Source of the DNA: Megascapheus bottae
Lineage: Eukaryota; Chordata; Mammalia; Rodentia; Geomyidae
Direction of reading: 5' to 3'
DNA: 64,000 nt
Assembly (NCBI GenBank): GCA_024803745.1
Contig: JANJXV010000160.1
Span: forward strand, 681,001 to 745,000
In this document: one piece after another, positions 55,056 to 64,000 of the stretch
Position numbering within the stretch: position 1 is the first letter of the stretch
Layout of the letters: the number at the start of each line of letters is the position of its first letter
Position numbers and translations under genes: made by a program
The notes under the pieces: generated by a model
The model's input: only the letters and a program-made list of their open reading frames with translations
Database searches by the model: none
Told to the model about the DNA's origin: nothing

Positions 55056-55425
55056 TTTGGTCTTGTTTTTGTTTTTTTTTTCTTCTTTTTTTAAATTTTT
55101 TTTATTGTAATTAGTAAAAGGGTTACATGATATTTGCCAGATAGAAGGTGCATTAATTCACATACATTGATACCCTTTCACATGTCTTGGTACCCATTTC
55201 CCTCCCCCCTTGGTCTTGTTTTTGAACTCGGGGCTTGCACACTCTTTCTGAGCTTTTTTCTTTCTTTTTTTTTTTCCCTCAAGGCTTTCACTCTACCACT
55301 TGAGCCGCACTGACACTTCCGGTTTTTTTCTGAGTGGTTTATTACAGCTAAGAGTCTCACAGACTTTCTGTCCCCAGGCTGGCTTTGAACCACAATACTC
55401 AGATCTCAACCCCCCTCAATAGGTA
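55056..55425 (-). repeat. Type B SINE, minus strand, split near its tail by an L1 fragment
   Basis: The right part (GTCTTGTTTTTGAACTCGGGGCTTGCACACTC ... AGAGTCTCACAGACTTTCTG ... CTTTGAACCACAATACTCAGATCTCAACC) is the element. TTGGTCTTGTTTTT before the L1 (55057-55070) repeats after it (55210-55223), so the L1 landed at the SINE's tail side. The B1-like head is cut off after the box B region. Confidence 0.85.
55071..55209 (-). mobile_element. Very short lineage-specific L1 3' end (about 139 bp)
   Basis: T-rich tail, then TTATTGTAATTAGTAAAAGGGTTACATGATATTTGCCAGATAGAAGGTGC, nearly identical to the start of the 42.0-kb copy. It is extremely 5' truncated, with a 14-bp perfect target-site duplication. 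Confidence 0.93.
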
Positions 55426-56140
55426 AGATGGCAGGCTGAGAGCAGATGGATATTATGTTACCGATGACAGATGCTAATTTACACCCCACTCTCGGCCCCC
55501 AGGCCCCCAATGCAATGCCTAGCAAGAGGTTTGGCACTCGGTAAACTTACACCAGCAAGAACAGCATTGCCCTGGGAACCTTCGTGAATTCTCCAACCCT
55601 TTCCTAGACTGAAGCCAGATTAAGATGCCAGTCATCTCTTACGTCAAACCAGTAGTAGGCTGGAGAATTTCACATCCTACTCTTTATTTATCTGACACAG
55701 GTAATTCTCAGCCCCCAAAACTTAGGACCTTGGATGCACACAGTTCCACAACACCTGACTTGGGAACACGAGATGAGTAATACAGAAATGAATCTCCAGG
55801 CCCAGTTCAGTAAATAGGACTCTCCATTTCCTGACAACACACAACAAAACACCCTTTGCCTTCTGCTGAGTCCCATCTCCTAGGAAACATCATAATAGGC
55901 TTAGCAAAAGCCAGGAAGATCTTAGGAGACCGGCTGTTCACTCTGCAACAGGGCTGCACTAATTGTTCTATTCAAGAAGCACACATTGGGTTGGCCTCCA
56001 CATTAACCTGCTAGGAATGAAGACACACGTCAGAAACAGGTGGGAGAGAGGCAGAACTCAGAGCCTGGAAGGCAAAGAGAACTCTGTGAGTCAATGCTCT
56101 AATTAGGAACTTGTATGTTCTGCTTTCCCTGCAAGCAGGA
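55425..56140. other. Single-copy sequence, no gene seen
   Basis: No recognised repeat or supported frame. Confidence 0.4.
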
Positions 56141-56142
56141 AC

Positions 56143-56181
56143 ATACACACACACACAGACACACACACACACACACACACA
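56143..56181. repeat. (CA)n microsatellite, one interruption
   Basis: ACATACACACACACACAGACACAC... about 39 bp. Confidence 0.96.
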
Positions 56182-56281
56182 AATTCCATGTACGTTGTGG
56201 CTCCTTTAGACAATTAGGGAAATGATAAGGACCTTCCATTTTGTCTATCATTTAAAATCATGATAAACGATCCAGTAGGGT

Positions 56282-56482
56282 TTTTCTTTTCTTTTTTTTC
56301 CAGTCCTTGGGCTTGAACTCAGGGCCTGAGTACTGTCCTTGGACTTTCTCAAGGCTAGCATTCTACCACTTGAGCCACAGCACCATTTCTGGCTTTTTCT
56401 ATGTAGGTGGTACCAAGGAATCGAACCTGGGTCTCTGTGCATAATAGCCAAATACTCTACAACTAGGTCACACTCCCAGCCC
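56282..56482 (-). repeat. Type A SINE, minus strand
   Basis: It runs from TTTTTTTTCCAGTCCTTGGGCTTGAACTCAGGGCC to CTACAACTAGGTCACACTCCCAGCCC. Both units are present, with box B read as GGTTCGATTCC on the minus strand. Confidence 0.92.
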
Positions 56483-56484
56483 TT

Positions 56485-56949
56485 GTCCCTCCCAGCCCTC
56501 TTTCTTTTTTTTTTAAATGCACATTTGTAAAAGAAACTTGGGCTACATCTAATCTAACCATGCCCACTTCTGGGAAAACTTCCACCCCCACCATAAATAT
56601 ATCCCTGTGTCTGTGACAATATTGAGGCCAAATGAGTCACTTGAAAAACCTGAGAAGGGTATTCCATGTTCCAAAGACAAGCAAAAATAATAATAATAAC
56701 AACAACAAACCTAATTAAGTCCAGAAAGGAGTAGAAATGAGTCAGGCGCATGTTCACATTGGAATGAGTAACAAGAGGAGATGATATGGATAAAGGGAAA
56801 AGTTAACCAACCACCCCTAAGGGGTGACATTTTACAGAGGACGCCCCACCTGCATGGGACTCACTGCACACTGTAACACCTCATTTTTTTCCCCATCATT
56901 TTCTGAACTTACTTTGTCTCTCTTGCCTACATTCGTCTTTGTATCTTTT
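56485..56949. other. Single-copy sequence, no gene seen
   Basis: A short (AAT)n(AAC)n patch lies at 56685-56708. Nothing else is recognised. Confidence 0.4.
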
Positions 56950-56964
56950 AAGAAGTCCCCTTCT

Positions 56965-57462
56965 AAAATGTAAAGACTTAGAAAAAATCATTATTAAGTG
57001 AAGTAAGCCAGACTCAAAGGAACATAGGCCCAATAGTCTCCCTCATTTGTCATAATCAGTAGAAACCTTGGGCTCTTCTAGCAGAGATTTACAATAGAAC
57101 AAAATCTAGAGACATTAGGCCAAATAGTATGACACTAAATGTAAAGACCTCCAGGATAAGGAAACAAAAGTCATATTATGAGTGATTGTTGTCCTTAATG
57201 TACTATGTTATCTCTCATCTCTTTTGCCATCCCTTGGTTATCTCATATTGTTACAATATTTCACCTTGTTATCTGATATATTTTATATGTGCTTAATTGG
57301 TTATTTGAAATTGGATAGGGAAGGGGGGAAATCAAGATAAGCGGATGAGGGTAGGAGGGAAATGGGGACCATGTCATGAGAAAGGGTATCAATGTTTGTG
57401 AAGTTACACACCTTTTATCTGGTAAATATAATGTAACCCTTCTATTAATCACAATAAAAAAA
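56965..57462 (+). mobile_element. Lineage-specific L1 3' end, 5' truncated, 498 bp
   Basis: It matches the 43.8-kb copy from the last ORF2 codons through the 3' UTR to CTTCTATTAATCACAATAAAAA. The perfect 15-bp duplications AAGAAGTCCCCTTCT at 56950-56964 and 57463-57477 follow a TTTT/AA-type site, as expected of L1 endonuclease. Confidence 0.96.
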
Positions 57463-57479
57463 AAGAAGTCCCCTTCTAT

Positions 57480-57890
57480 TGTTTGGGATCCAACTCTTCC
57501 TCAGATCCTGACTTTACCTTTTTTTTAACCCAGGGGGTCACTTAAGGAGATGTGATGTCATGTCTAGTGAGTTTGGGGGACTGATGTGGAGTAAGGTTCA
57601 TCGAAGACGAAGGAGCATAGATGCTGCACCCAGACAGCAAGAGTGTGCAGGTAGCCTCACAAAGAAGCATCCCTGAGAGAGTCACCTAGCTTCTGGATGC
57701 ATTGACACACAAACACTGACTAAAGGGGGAAGAAAATCAGGGAAAATAAAGGGTGATATCGACAAAGAGTCACTGTACTCTTAACCTGACTTACAGAACT
57801 GTAACCCCTTTGTACAACTACATAGTAATAGTAATAATAATAATAGCAAATCATAAATGACATAAAATTCAAAAGAAATACAATATTAGG
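57480..57890. other. Single-copy sequence, no gene seen
   Basis: 57775-57845 (CTGTAACCCCTTTGTACAACTACATAGTAATAG + TAA units) looks like a repeat 3' end, similar in wording to 34.9 kb (CTTTGTACAAC). The family is not identified. Confidence 0.4.
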
Positions 57891-57892
57891 AA

Positions 57893-57995
57893 ATGAAGGG
57901 GAAGAAGAATAGGAAGGGAAGGAAAAGGAGGAGGAGGAGAAGGAAGAGGAGGAGGAGGAGGAGGAGGAGGAGAAGGAGGAGGAGAAGGAAGAGGT
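57893..57995. repeat. Purine tract (GGA/GAAGGA)n
   Basis: About 100 bp of G/A on plus, mostly GAGGAGGAGGAG. The poly-Ser frame on minus is an artefact. Confidence 0.94.
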
Positions 57996-57999
57996 GATG

Positions 58000-58590
58000 G
58001 TGGTCGTTGTGGGATAGGGTACATGATTGCAACCATGTTTCCGAAATGCCATCTGTCTCACCTGCTCTCCTCCGGTGCCATGCCACTGGGTATGAGCTTT
58101 GGCGTTGTATGTCTAAACACTACCCAGTCATCTTTCACTGAGTCAGGCTTTGTTCAGCTGACATAGGATGATGAAGGCCTAGAAACACACAGATAACTGA
58201 GAAAATACCCCTCCACCTGGGAGTTCCCAGCTGAGCAGCAAAGATGAATAATGGAAATCCAATGTAAAGAGTGATTTAACTGAGGCATCTTCACAAGGCT
58301 GTATTGGCAGAGAAACAAATTACCTATTGATTTTCTTATTTTTTTTCTAGGAGGGAAGCTACACCCTCCCTAATCTAAACACTTTTTTCTGGGTGGACAT
58401 GAGTTCTAGCGTGTGGCTGAGTTCCCATTCCCCGAACTGGTGCATTCCTTCAGATGACAATGCGGGGGCCACATCACCACCAGAAAAGAACAGGACTCTG
58501 GACGACGGAGGCCCACACAGCGAGTTACAGCTGCCTCTGACATCTTAGACTTACAAGACTCTCTGGGAGTCTTAAATTTGTCCAGGAGAA
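58000..58590. other. Single-copy sequence, no gene seen
   Basis: No recognised repeat or supported frame. Confidence 0.4.
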
Positions 58591-58930
58591 AGAACTCCAG
58601 AAGGTAAAATATGATCATGATTAACAACTTTTTCATAGACTTCACTTTTCAGAACACTTGGAGATTTACAGAAAAATCTGAGAAGACAGAAGAAATGTCC
58701 CCACATGCCCTCTTCCTACTACCTCTTATTGTTAACATCCTAGATTCCTTTCACACATTTATTACCATACACAAACCAATAATGAGATGGCATTATTAAC
58801 CCAAGTTCACAGTCCATTCTGCTTTCTTTGATTTTTTTCAACTGACCTGCCACTTATAATCCTATCCCAGGATATCCTGCTCCCTTAGGCTCCTGTTGGC
58901 TGTGACCTGTGACAGGTTCTCCAACTCTCC
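58590..58930. mobile_element. Possible old L1-derived fragment
   Basis: TTTACAGAAAAATCTGAGAAGACAG...TGTCCCCACATGCCC...TTATTGTTAACATCCTAG...TTATTAACCCAAGTTCACAGTCC resembles a known old mammalian repeat containing 'gtaacatcttgcat...ttaactaaagtcc'. The match is by memory and weak, and the strand is uncertain. Confidence 0.3.
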
Positions 58931-59185
58931 TTGTTTCTATTGGCCTTCAAAGGGATCACTGAACCAGAAGTACATGGAAGGAGCTGGTGGCTTCACCCCT
59001 CCCTCTCCTGGGCAGTAGTCTCTATGGAAGGAGTCCTCTCTTCCCCCCTCAATATTCATAGGACCCATTTTTATCGAAATGACTCATGGATATTCACTTT
59101 ATACTTTACAATATTATCCAACATAACTTTATTGTTCAAAGGGAACAATGAGCCATAAAGAGTTCATTCAGTTCATCTCCTTGTC

Positions 59186-59189
<4 letters not shown>

Positions 59190-59218
<29 letters not shown>
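59190..59218. repeat. (CA)14 microsatellite
   Basis: 29 bp of alternating AC. Confidence 0.97.
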
Positions 59219-59219
<1 letters not shown>

Positions 59220-60670
59220 CCTTTGGAGGGACCAGAGTGTAAGAATGACGTTTCGCCTATATCCAGTATGTGAGCTCAAGCTGATTGCCTCAGATACCCC
59301 CAGTCTTTAAGTACTGGAAGGAGTACAACCTCATGTGAACCCACTTGCTAAAACACAAATGTTGGAGATATGAAGAAAGACAGATAGACAGAGAAAGAGA
59401 TGGAAAGAGGAGAGACAGCAGACTGAAAGAGCTTCTACTGTGCCAAAGTAGTGGCAGCCACTTTATTGTATCATCCAGCTTCTGTCCTTCACACCCTCCC
59501 ACCCCAACTCAAGATGGACAGACAAGAGGAAAAGCTTGATAAGGAAAAAGCAACAACAATCCACAGGCCAGTTCAGCCAGCCAGCTTAGGCACTGCCTCC
59601 TAGCTGGAAGTTATAGAAAGCCAAGACACAGTACAGACACACTGACATTTTCTGAAGTCTGAAATGGAGAAGGGTGGGGCGGGGTGTTCTATTTGGGAAC
59701 CTGAGCATGTCTCCTCAGATTCCCTTCCATTCGATTGTATACGTTCATTCCACTGGCTGAAGATCAAGCCCCCAGCTCCACACCCTCCCTCCTACAATCT
59801 CCAGCACAGTTCCCTCTGCGTCCCCTTCTGGCCCAGCAAATTACAAAGACAACTTCCAGTAGCAGGTGGCTACTGGACACATGGCTGGGTAAAGTCCAGA
59901 GCAGAAACAAAAACAGAAACCCAATCTCCTCTGAAAGCTCCACAGTAAACAGAACTCTCATCCAAAGGCGGCCTCCTAGATCCCCAGCAGCCATTGCTAG
60001 GCTGATTCCTCTTCCCCAATAAAGCAGTGCCTGGAATGACAAGGTAAAGGACTGACTTCCTATCCCCATCAGGCTGGGTATCAAACGCCTTCCCTCCTCC
60101 AGGTCACCCCACCTTCCCAAAGGCTCGGCTTGCTCTCCATCGGTTAGAAGACCACAAGGCCTTGCACAATACAATTCAATTTTAGCAATGGTTCCACCTC
60201 CACTGAGAAGTGGGCGGAGTCTCAGTGTGAGGGCAGCCTTTCTTTATGGCCTCCACTTTAGAAAAATGACAACATTATCCTTTAGATTTCTTAAGGAAAG
60301 AAAACAGAGCCAAAGTAGGCTGCAGCATCCAGCTGGGGTCTAAGACCTTGTTCATAATACCCGAGAAACTTCAAAACCTTACGCAAGGACAATGCCTAGT
60401 ATAACATGCCCATTGATAGCGAAGAAGCCCAAGAAAACTAGGCCATGGGTATAAGGAGAGGCAAAAATAGTGATACATGGGCGGAGAGACACACACCCGA
60501 GAGCTTTTCCTTCCTACTTTAAGAACAGAATTGAATGGGAGCGGTGGCTTTCAGTGGGACGTCAAAACTGCCTCACAACTCTGGCAGGAGCTAACTTTGT
60601 TTTCTAAATTTAAAGACATTGCAGTTTCTATAATTCGTCTCCAATGAAACTATACTTTTTTTTTCTTTTT
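59220..60670. other. Single-copy sequence, no gene seen
   Basis: 59660-60180 is GC-richer and open in three frames on both strands (94, 95 and 136 codons). Overlap of open frames in all phases speaks against coding. No splice-bounded exon is recognised. Confidence 0.4.
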
Positions 60671-60674
60671 TAGT

Positions 60675-60805
60675 ACTGGCATTGTTGCTAACTCACTGTA
60701 TAGACACAGTCTTTTTCCAGAATGTTCAGTTTACTCATCTGTAAACTGGGAACACTCTACATAATGCCTGAAAGGTTTGGGTAGGGCTGCTGTGAAAAGC
60801 CAAAT
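60675..60805 (+). repeat. MIR-like ancient SINE
   Basis: GCTAACTCACTGTATAGACACAGTC...CAGTTTACTCATCTGTAAACTGGGAACACTCTAC...GGTTTGGGTAGGGCTGCTGTGA follows the MIR 3' order ('ctcatctgtaaaatggg...'). Confidence 0.65.
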
Positions 60806-60902
60806 GATCCAGGACAAAGCAGAGGCCATTCCTGTCTTCTGAAATGAACAGATACCAGAGAGAATGAAGTTCATGTAGGCATACAATGGAATATAGATTG
60901 AG

Positions 60903-60904
<2 letters not shown>

Positions 60905-60959
<55 letters not shown>

Positions 60960-60962
60960 GCA
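60905..60962. repeat. (CA)n microsatellite, about 58 bp
   Basis: Pure CA for about 50 bp, ending CGCACGCAC. Confidence 0.98.
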
Positions 60963-61349
60963 CAAAATCCCACAGTGACTGACAACTCACAAAGTTTCCA
61001 ATTCTTCCTGACTAGCATACTTCCCAGAAAACAGCAGTCATTTCAAAGGCAAAGGGGTAAGGCCATTTTCAAGGTCATCAGTCAAGGTTAAAGAGCATCC
61101 TGATCCTTGGGCTGTATTTCTCTCTCTAACCCTCTCTCCCCCCCTTGGATCATGACTCATTAGCATGAATGTGTCAGAGTGTCTTGTAGCAGGAAAGAAG
61201 CAGATCTAAATGAGTTCTTTTCTAACAGAAGCAGCCATGTATAAAGATGACACTGATCAATCATTCACTCGATAAAATATCTACTTGAACTGGTCATACG
61301 TTATCCTCTAGGCACTGAAAATACAACAGTGGGCAAAGACACTCACAGC

Positions 61350-61605
61350 TATAGGCTGGATGCTGTGACTCATGCCTGTAATTTCCAGGAATGAGTAGAT
61401 TTTCATGACCTCTGGGGTGTTGTGATCAGTAAGATTCCCTTTTGAGGACAGCCCAGGCAAAAAAATTGCAAGACCCTAGGTCAACGAACAAACTGGGCAT
61501 AGTGGCTGATATCTGCCATTGGGCAGCATAGATAGGAGACTCGCCATCTAATTCAAGGCTGGGCAGAAACATGAGACTCTAGTCATAAAAATTACATTCA
61601 TACCT
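61350..61605 (+). repeat. Two old B1-like units
   Basis: GGCTGGATGCTGTGACTCATGCCTGTAATTTCCAGG...ATTGCAAGACCC and CTGGGCATAGTGGCTGATATCTGCC...GGCTGGGCAGAAACATGAGACTC are diverged B1-type heads in tandem. Confidence 0.55.
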
Positions 61606-63118
61606 GTAAAAAAAAGAATCACTTCCAGCTTGGAGAAAAAAGATAAAAACTTTTTAAAGGCAATGATGCCACATTATTACAAGCTTCGGGATGGGGCAGA
61701 GGGGACAAGCCCAAGGTGCTGTGATAATCAGGAAAGGCTCTTCAGTGGTGACTTTGGCCTCTACCCCCACTGGATACTGGCTGATGCTTCGAGCCAAAGG
61801 CAATGAGAAAGTGTTCCAGACATTGCAGGGCATTTATTCCCTGGAAAGACTCAATCCTGCCTTCATTTGAGCCATCATGGTAAAAGGTCAAATCCCATTG
61901 TGCACAGGTAGAGATACAAATGAGGGTCCCTCTCCCGAGCCTCAGCTTTTTCTATTCCAGCCAATGCATCCTGTACATCAGTTCTGCCTCTAAATGACTC
62001 CAGTGTTGACTCAGAAAAAAAAAATAAAATGAAATGAAACTTTCAGAACAGATGTCCCTTCTCCAATCTCTCCAGTTTTCTCAGACATTAAATCAAGGAT
62101 GATTTTTTTCTTCCTTTCTTTTTTTTTCCTGTCTCTCCCCACCCCCACAGTGGAGGCAAAAAGAGAGATACAATTGGATGCAGTCTCATCCAAACCAGCA
62201 GTGGGGTGCTGGCTGTCAAAACAACCACCATCCTGGTGGATCTCTGCCCAGTTCTAGGGGTCACTGCAATGGATTGGGTGATTTGACATTTCCTCCTAAG
62301 ATGTGCATTTATTTTAAAATCCCCTTATTCCCCTCCTAGCTCCCCCCATGCCCTAAGTTTGCTCTGCGATGAAATCCACAGATGTATTTAGGAAGGAGAG
62401 AGGGAACAGCAGCTCGTTCCACGCAGCAGAAACACGATGGGGACAATTTCCTTCGTTCCCTCTTTGTGTAACAGTGAGGCGGCTATGGAGTTTGTCTTCC
62501 CTCACTCCAATTACCCTGCCAGACAAAGATAGTTTTCTGTAGAAGCGTCCTGAGCATGTAATTTTATTACCTTAGCACTGATTTTAACCTAATTCATGTA
62601 ATTTCTTGTGCGGAAGCAAAGTTACCTTTCTAAACACCTGGCAAAATGAGAGCTGATGGATTTTTCTTAAACTCCCACTAACTCTTCCCTCCCTGTAGAA
62701 GTTTCTGCTAAAAGAAGAAACATGAAGAGGTGCTTTGCTCCTATGGCCTCTCTAGACACAGAAAAGGGCTGGCAGTGCCTTCCTTGCTTGATTTTCTCTG
62801 ACGCCCCATGTCACACACAGCCGTCCTATGAAGGTATAAGAGGCCAAGCCTCCTACACAAGTGACAGCGAGAGTGGGGACACTCATATAGGGCCATCTCA
62901 TATGCATTACTGGGTGCTTAGTAACCTCATCAACATCCCCCACCCCAATCTCTCTACCCATTCAACCCCAAACTCCAATTAACTTTATTTATTATCAAAT
63001 GAAACAAACAGAGAGTTCTATACTTTAGTCCCTCGGGTGGCTCTAGTCTATTCCCAGGACCCAAATAGGAGGCAGAAGAAAAAGTAACTTCATTCTGTGT
63101 GTAAATGGAGTTCATGAG
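61605..63118. other. Single-copy sequence, possible conserved non-coding block
   Basis: No SINE or L1 in 1.5 kb. 62290-62660 is free of repeats, balanced in composition and rich in TAATT-type motifs, and is treated in findings. No supported gene. Confidence 0.4.
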
Positions 63119-63119
63119 C

Positions 63120-63345
63120 CTGGCACCGGTGTCTCACTCCTAGAAATCTAGCTATTCTGGACTCTGAGATCTGAGGTTCATGGTTTGATGCCAGCCCAGG
63201 AAAGACAAATACAAGGACTTTTATCTCCAATTAACCATCAAAAAGCTGGAAGGTGGTGTGGCTCAAGTGATACAGTGTCATCACTGAATGAAAAAGCCAA
63301 GTAAGAGCACAAGGCCCCGAGCTTAAGCACAAACACTGGAAGATA
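63120..63345 (+). repeat. Type B SINE leading into a purine tract
   Basis: CCTGGCACCGGTGTCTCACTCC...GAGATCTGAGGTTCATGGTTTGATGCCAGCCC, linker TTTTATCTCCAATTAACCATC, ID-like tail GTGTGGCTCAAGTGATACAG to GAGCTTAAGCAC. Followed by a G/A tract. Confidence 0.87.
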
Positions 63346-63360
63346 GGCAGACCAGCAAGA

Positions 63361-63502
63361 CAGGAAGGAAGGGAGGGAGGAGGGAGGGAGGGAAGAGGAG
63401 AGGAGAGAGGAGGGGAGGGGAAGGGGAAAGGAAAAGGGAAAGGGAAAGGAAAGGAAAGAGGAAGGGGAAGGAGAAAGGGAAGGAAAGAAAAGAGAAGAAT
63501 TC
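63361..63502. repeat. Purine tract (GGGAGG/GGGAAA)n
   Basis: 140 bp of almost pure purine on plus, downstream of a SINE tail. Confidence 0.94.
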
Positions 63503-63504
63503 AT

Positions 63505-64000
63505 AGCCAATCAAAAGTCTCAAAGGAGTGACCTGAGACGATCTAAAAGGTAATTTACCATCATTTCTCTCACAACCACATCCTGCAATTTTCCTCTAGC
63601 ACCAATAGTTCCATCTGCACAGCAGAGAGCCATAATTAAACATTCCTTTCTCATTTATTCAGCAAGTGCTTGTAGACTGCTCCACACCAAGCCCCAGGGG
63701 TCAGCATTTGGAGGCAGCAACTCCTTTGATTCTCATTACAATGGTGTGGGACAGGGGGCGGGAGCCCATTTCACAGATGACAGCCCAGAGGCCTTGAGTG
63801 GAAGCCAATGGAGAGCACACGGGAATACAAACTAGGCCATTTACTTCCCTTGTTGGGGAGGGGGTCTTAATTAGAAGATGATAGTGGGAATGTATAGCTC
63901 CTGGCTCCATCATTCAGCAGCGGGTAGACTTGGGCAGGTGGCCTGGTGTTTGTCAGTGCCAATCTAGTTAGTTTTAGCAGGGAGTTGGAAATGATTTCTT
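63505..64000. other. Single-copy sequence, no gene seen
   Basis: 63640-63800 has a weak resemblance to old MIR/L2-type motifs (catttattcagcaagtgc...cagatgacagcccag), too diverged to call. Confidence 0.4.

Noticed and set aside
4931..56482. tRNA genes suggested by box A/box B matches
   Set aside because: The boxes belong to SINE heads. No cloverleaf with acceptor stem pairing is present, and each copy is followed by the SINE linker and second monomer.
59664..60174. Candidate exon in GC-richer DNA (frames of 94, 95 and 136 codons)
   Set aside because: Open in three phases over both strands, which is what GC-rich non-coding DNA gives. No domain or convincing splice boundary is seen.
24843..60962. 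Regularly spaced short repeats as a possible CRISPR array
   Set aside because: All are simple-sequence microsatellites or eukaryotic SINE tails. There are no direct repeats with unique spacers and the DNA is mammalian.
63750..63766. Third CTCF-like site (GGGACAGGGGGCGGG)
   Set aside because: The AGGGGGCGG block fits, but the upstream half of the core (CCAS) mismatches at most positions.

Overview
The window is nuclear DNA of a mammal, almost certainly a rodent. It holds no protein-coding gene that I can support. The evidence for the host is the repeat content. There are many copies of two tRNA/7SL-related SINE types: a dimeric ID-like element (called type A here) and a B1-like head joined to the same ID-like tail (type B). 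Four 3' ends come from one L1 lineage, and long simple repeats are abundant. B1-plus-dimeric-ID SINEs point to a non-murid rodent. My best guess is the Castorimorpha, heteromyid kangaroo rats or pocket mice, but this rests on remembered SINE families and not on a search.

Layout. 1-15 kb: an old repeat with paired CCAAT motifs occurs twice in opposite orientation (about 0.38-0.59 and 5.95-6.39 kb). An LTR-like block lies at 4.2-4.7 kb, and SINEs are sparse. 15-34 kb: SINE-rich, with an ancient antisense L1 at 20.5-21.0 kb, AT-rich islands at 28.4-29.1 kb, and purine tracts at 18.7, 27.0, 31.7 and 33.4 kb. Two strong CTCF-like motifs at 17.9 kb (+) and 29.5 kb (-) face each other. 34-40 kb: a long purine tract, a 500-bp LTR-like segment, a three-level nest of SINEs at 36.6-37.2 kb, then 2.7 kb of mostly single-copy sequence with one exon-like open frame. 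40-58 kb: four L1 3' ends (42.0, 43.8, 55.1 and 57.0 kb), three or four with clear target-site duplications, a hAT-like inverted-repeat remnant at 46.8 kb and more SINEs. 58-64 kb: mostly single-copy sequence with a few very old repeats.

The longest open frames are either low-complexity translations of purine or pyrimidine tracts or cross SINEs. The exception is the C-terminal relict of L1 ORF2 at 43.8 kb, which is disabled. The window therefore looks like an intergenic or intronic accessory landscape. The most informative signals are the insertion history (nesting, target-site duplications), possible architectural sites (CTCF pair) and a few conserved-looking non-coding stretches. Names such as 'conserved' or 'enhancer' are inference only; no alignment could be run.
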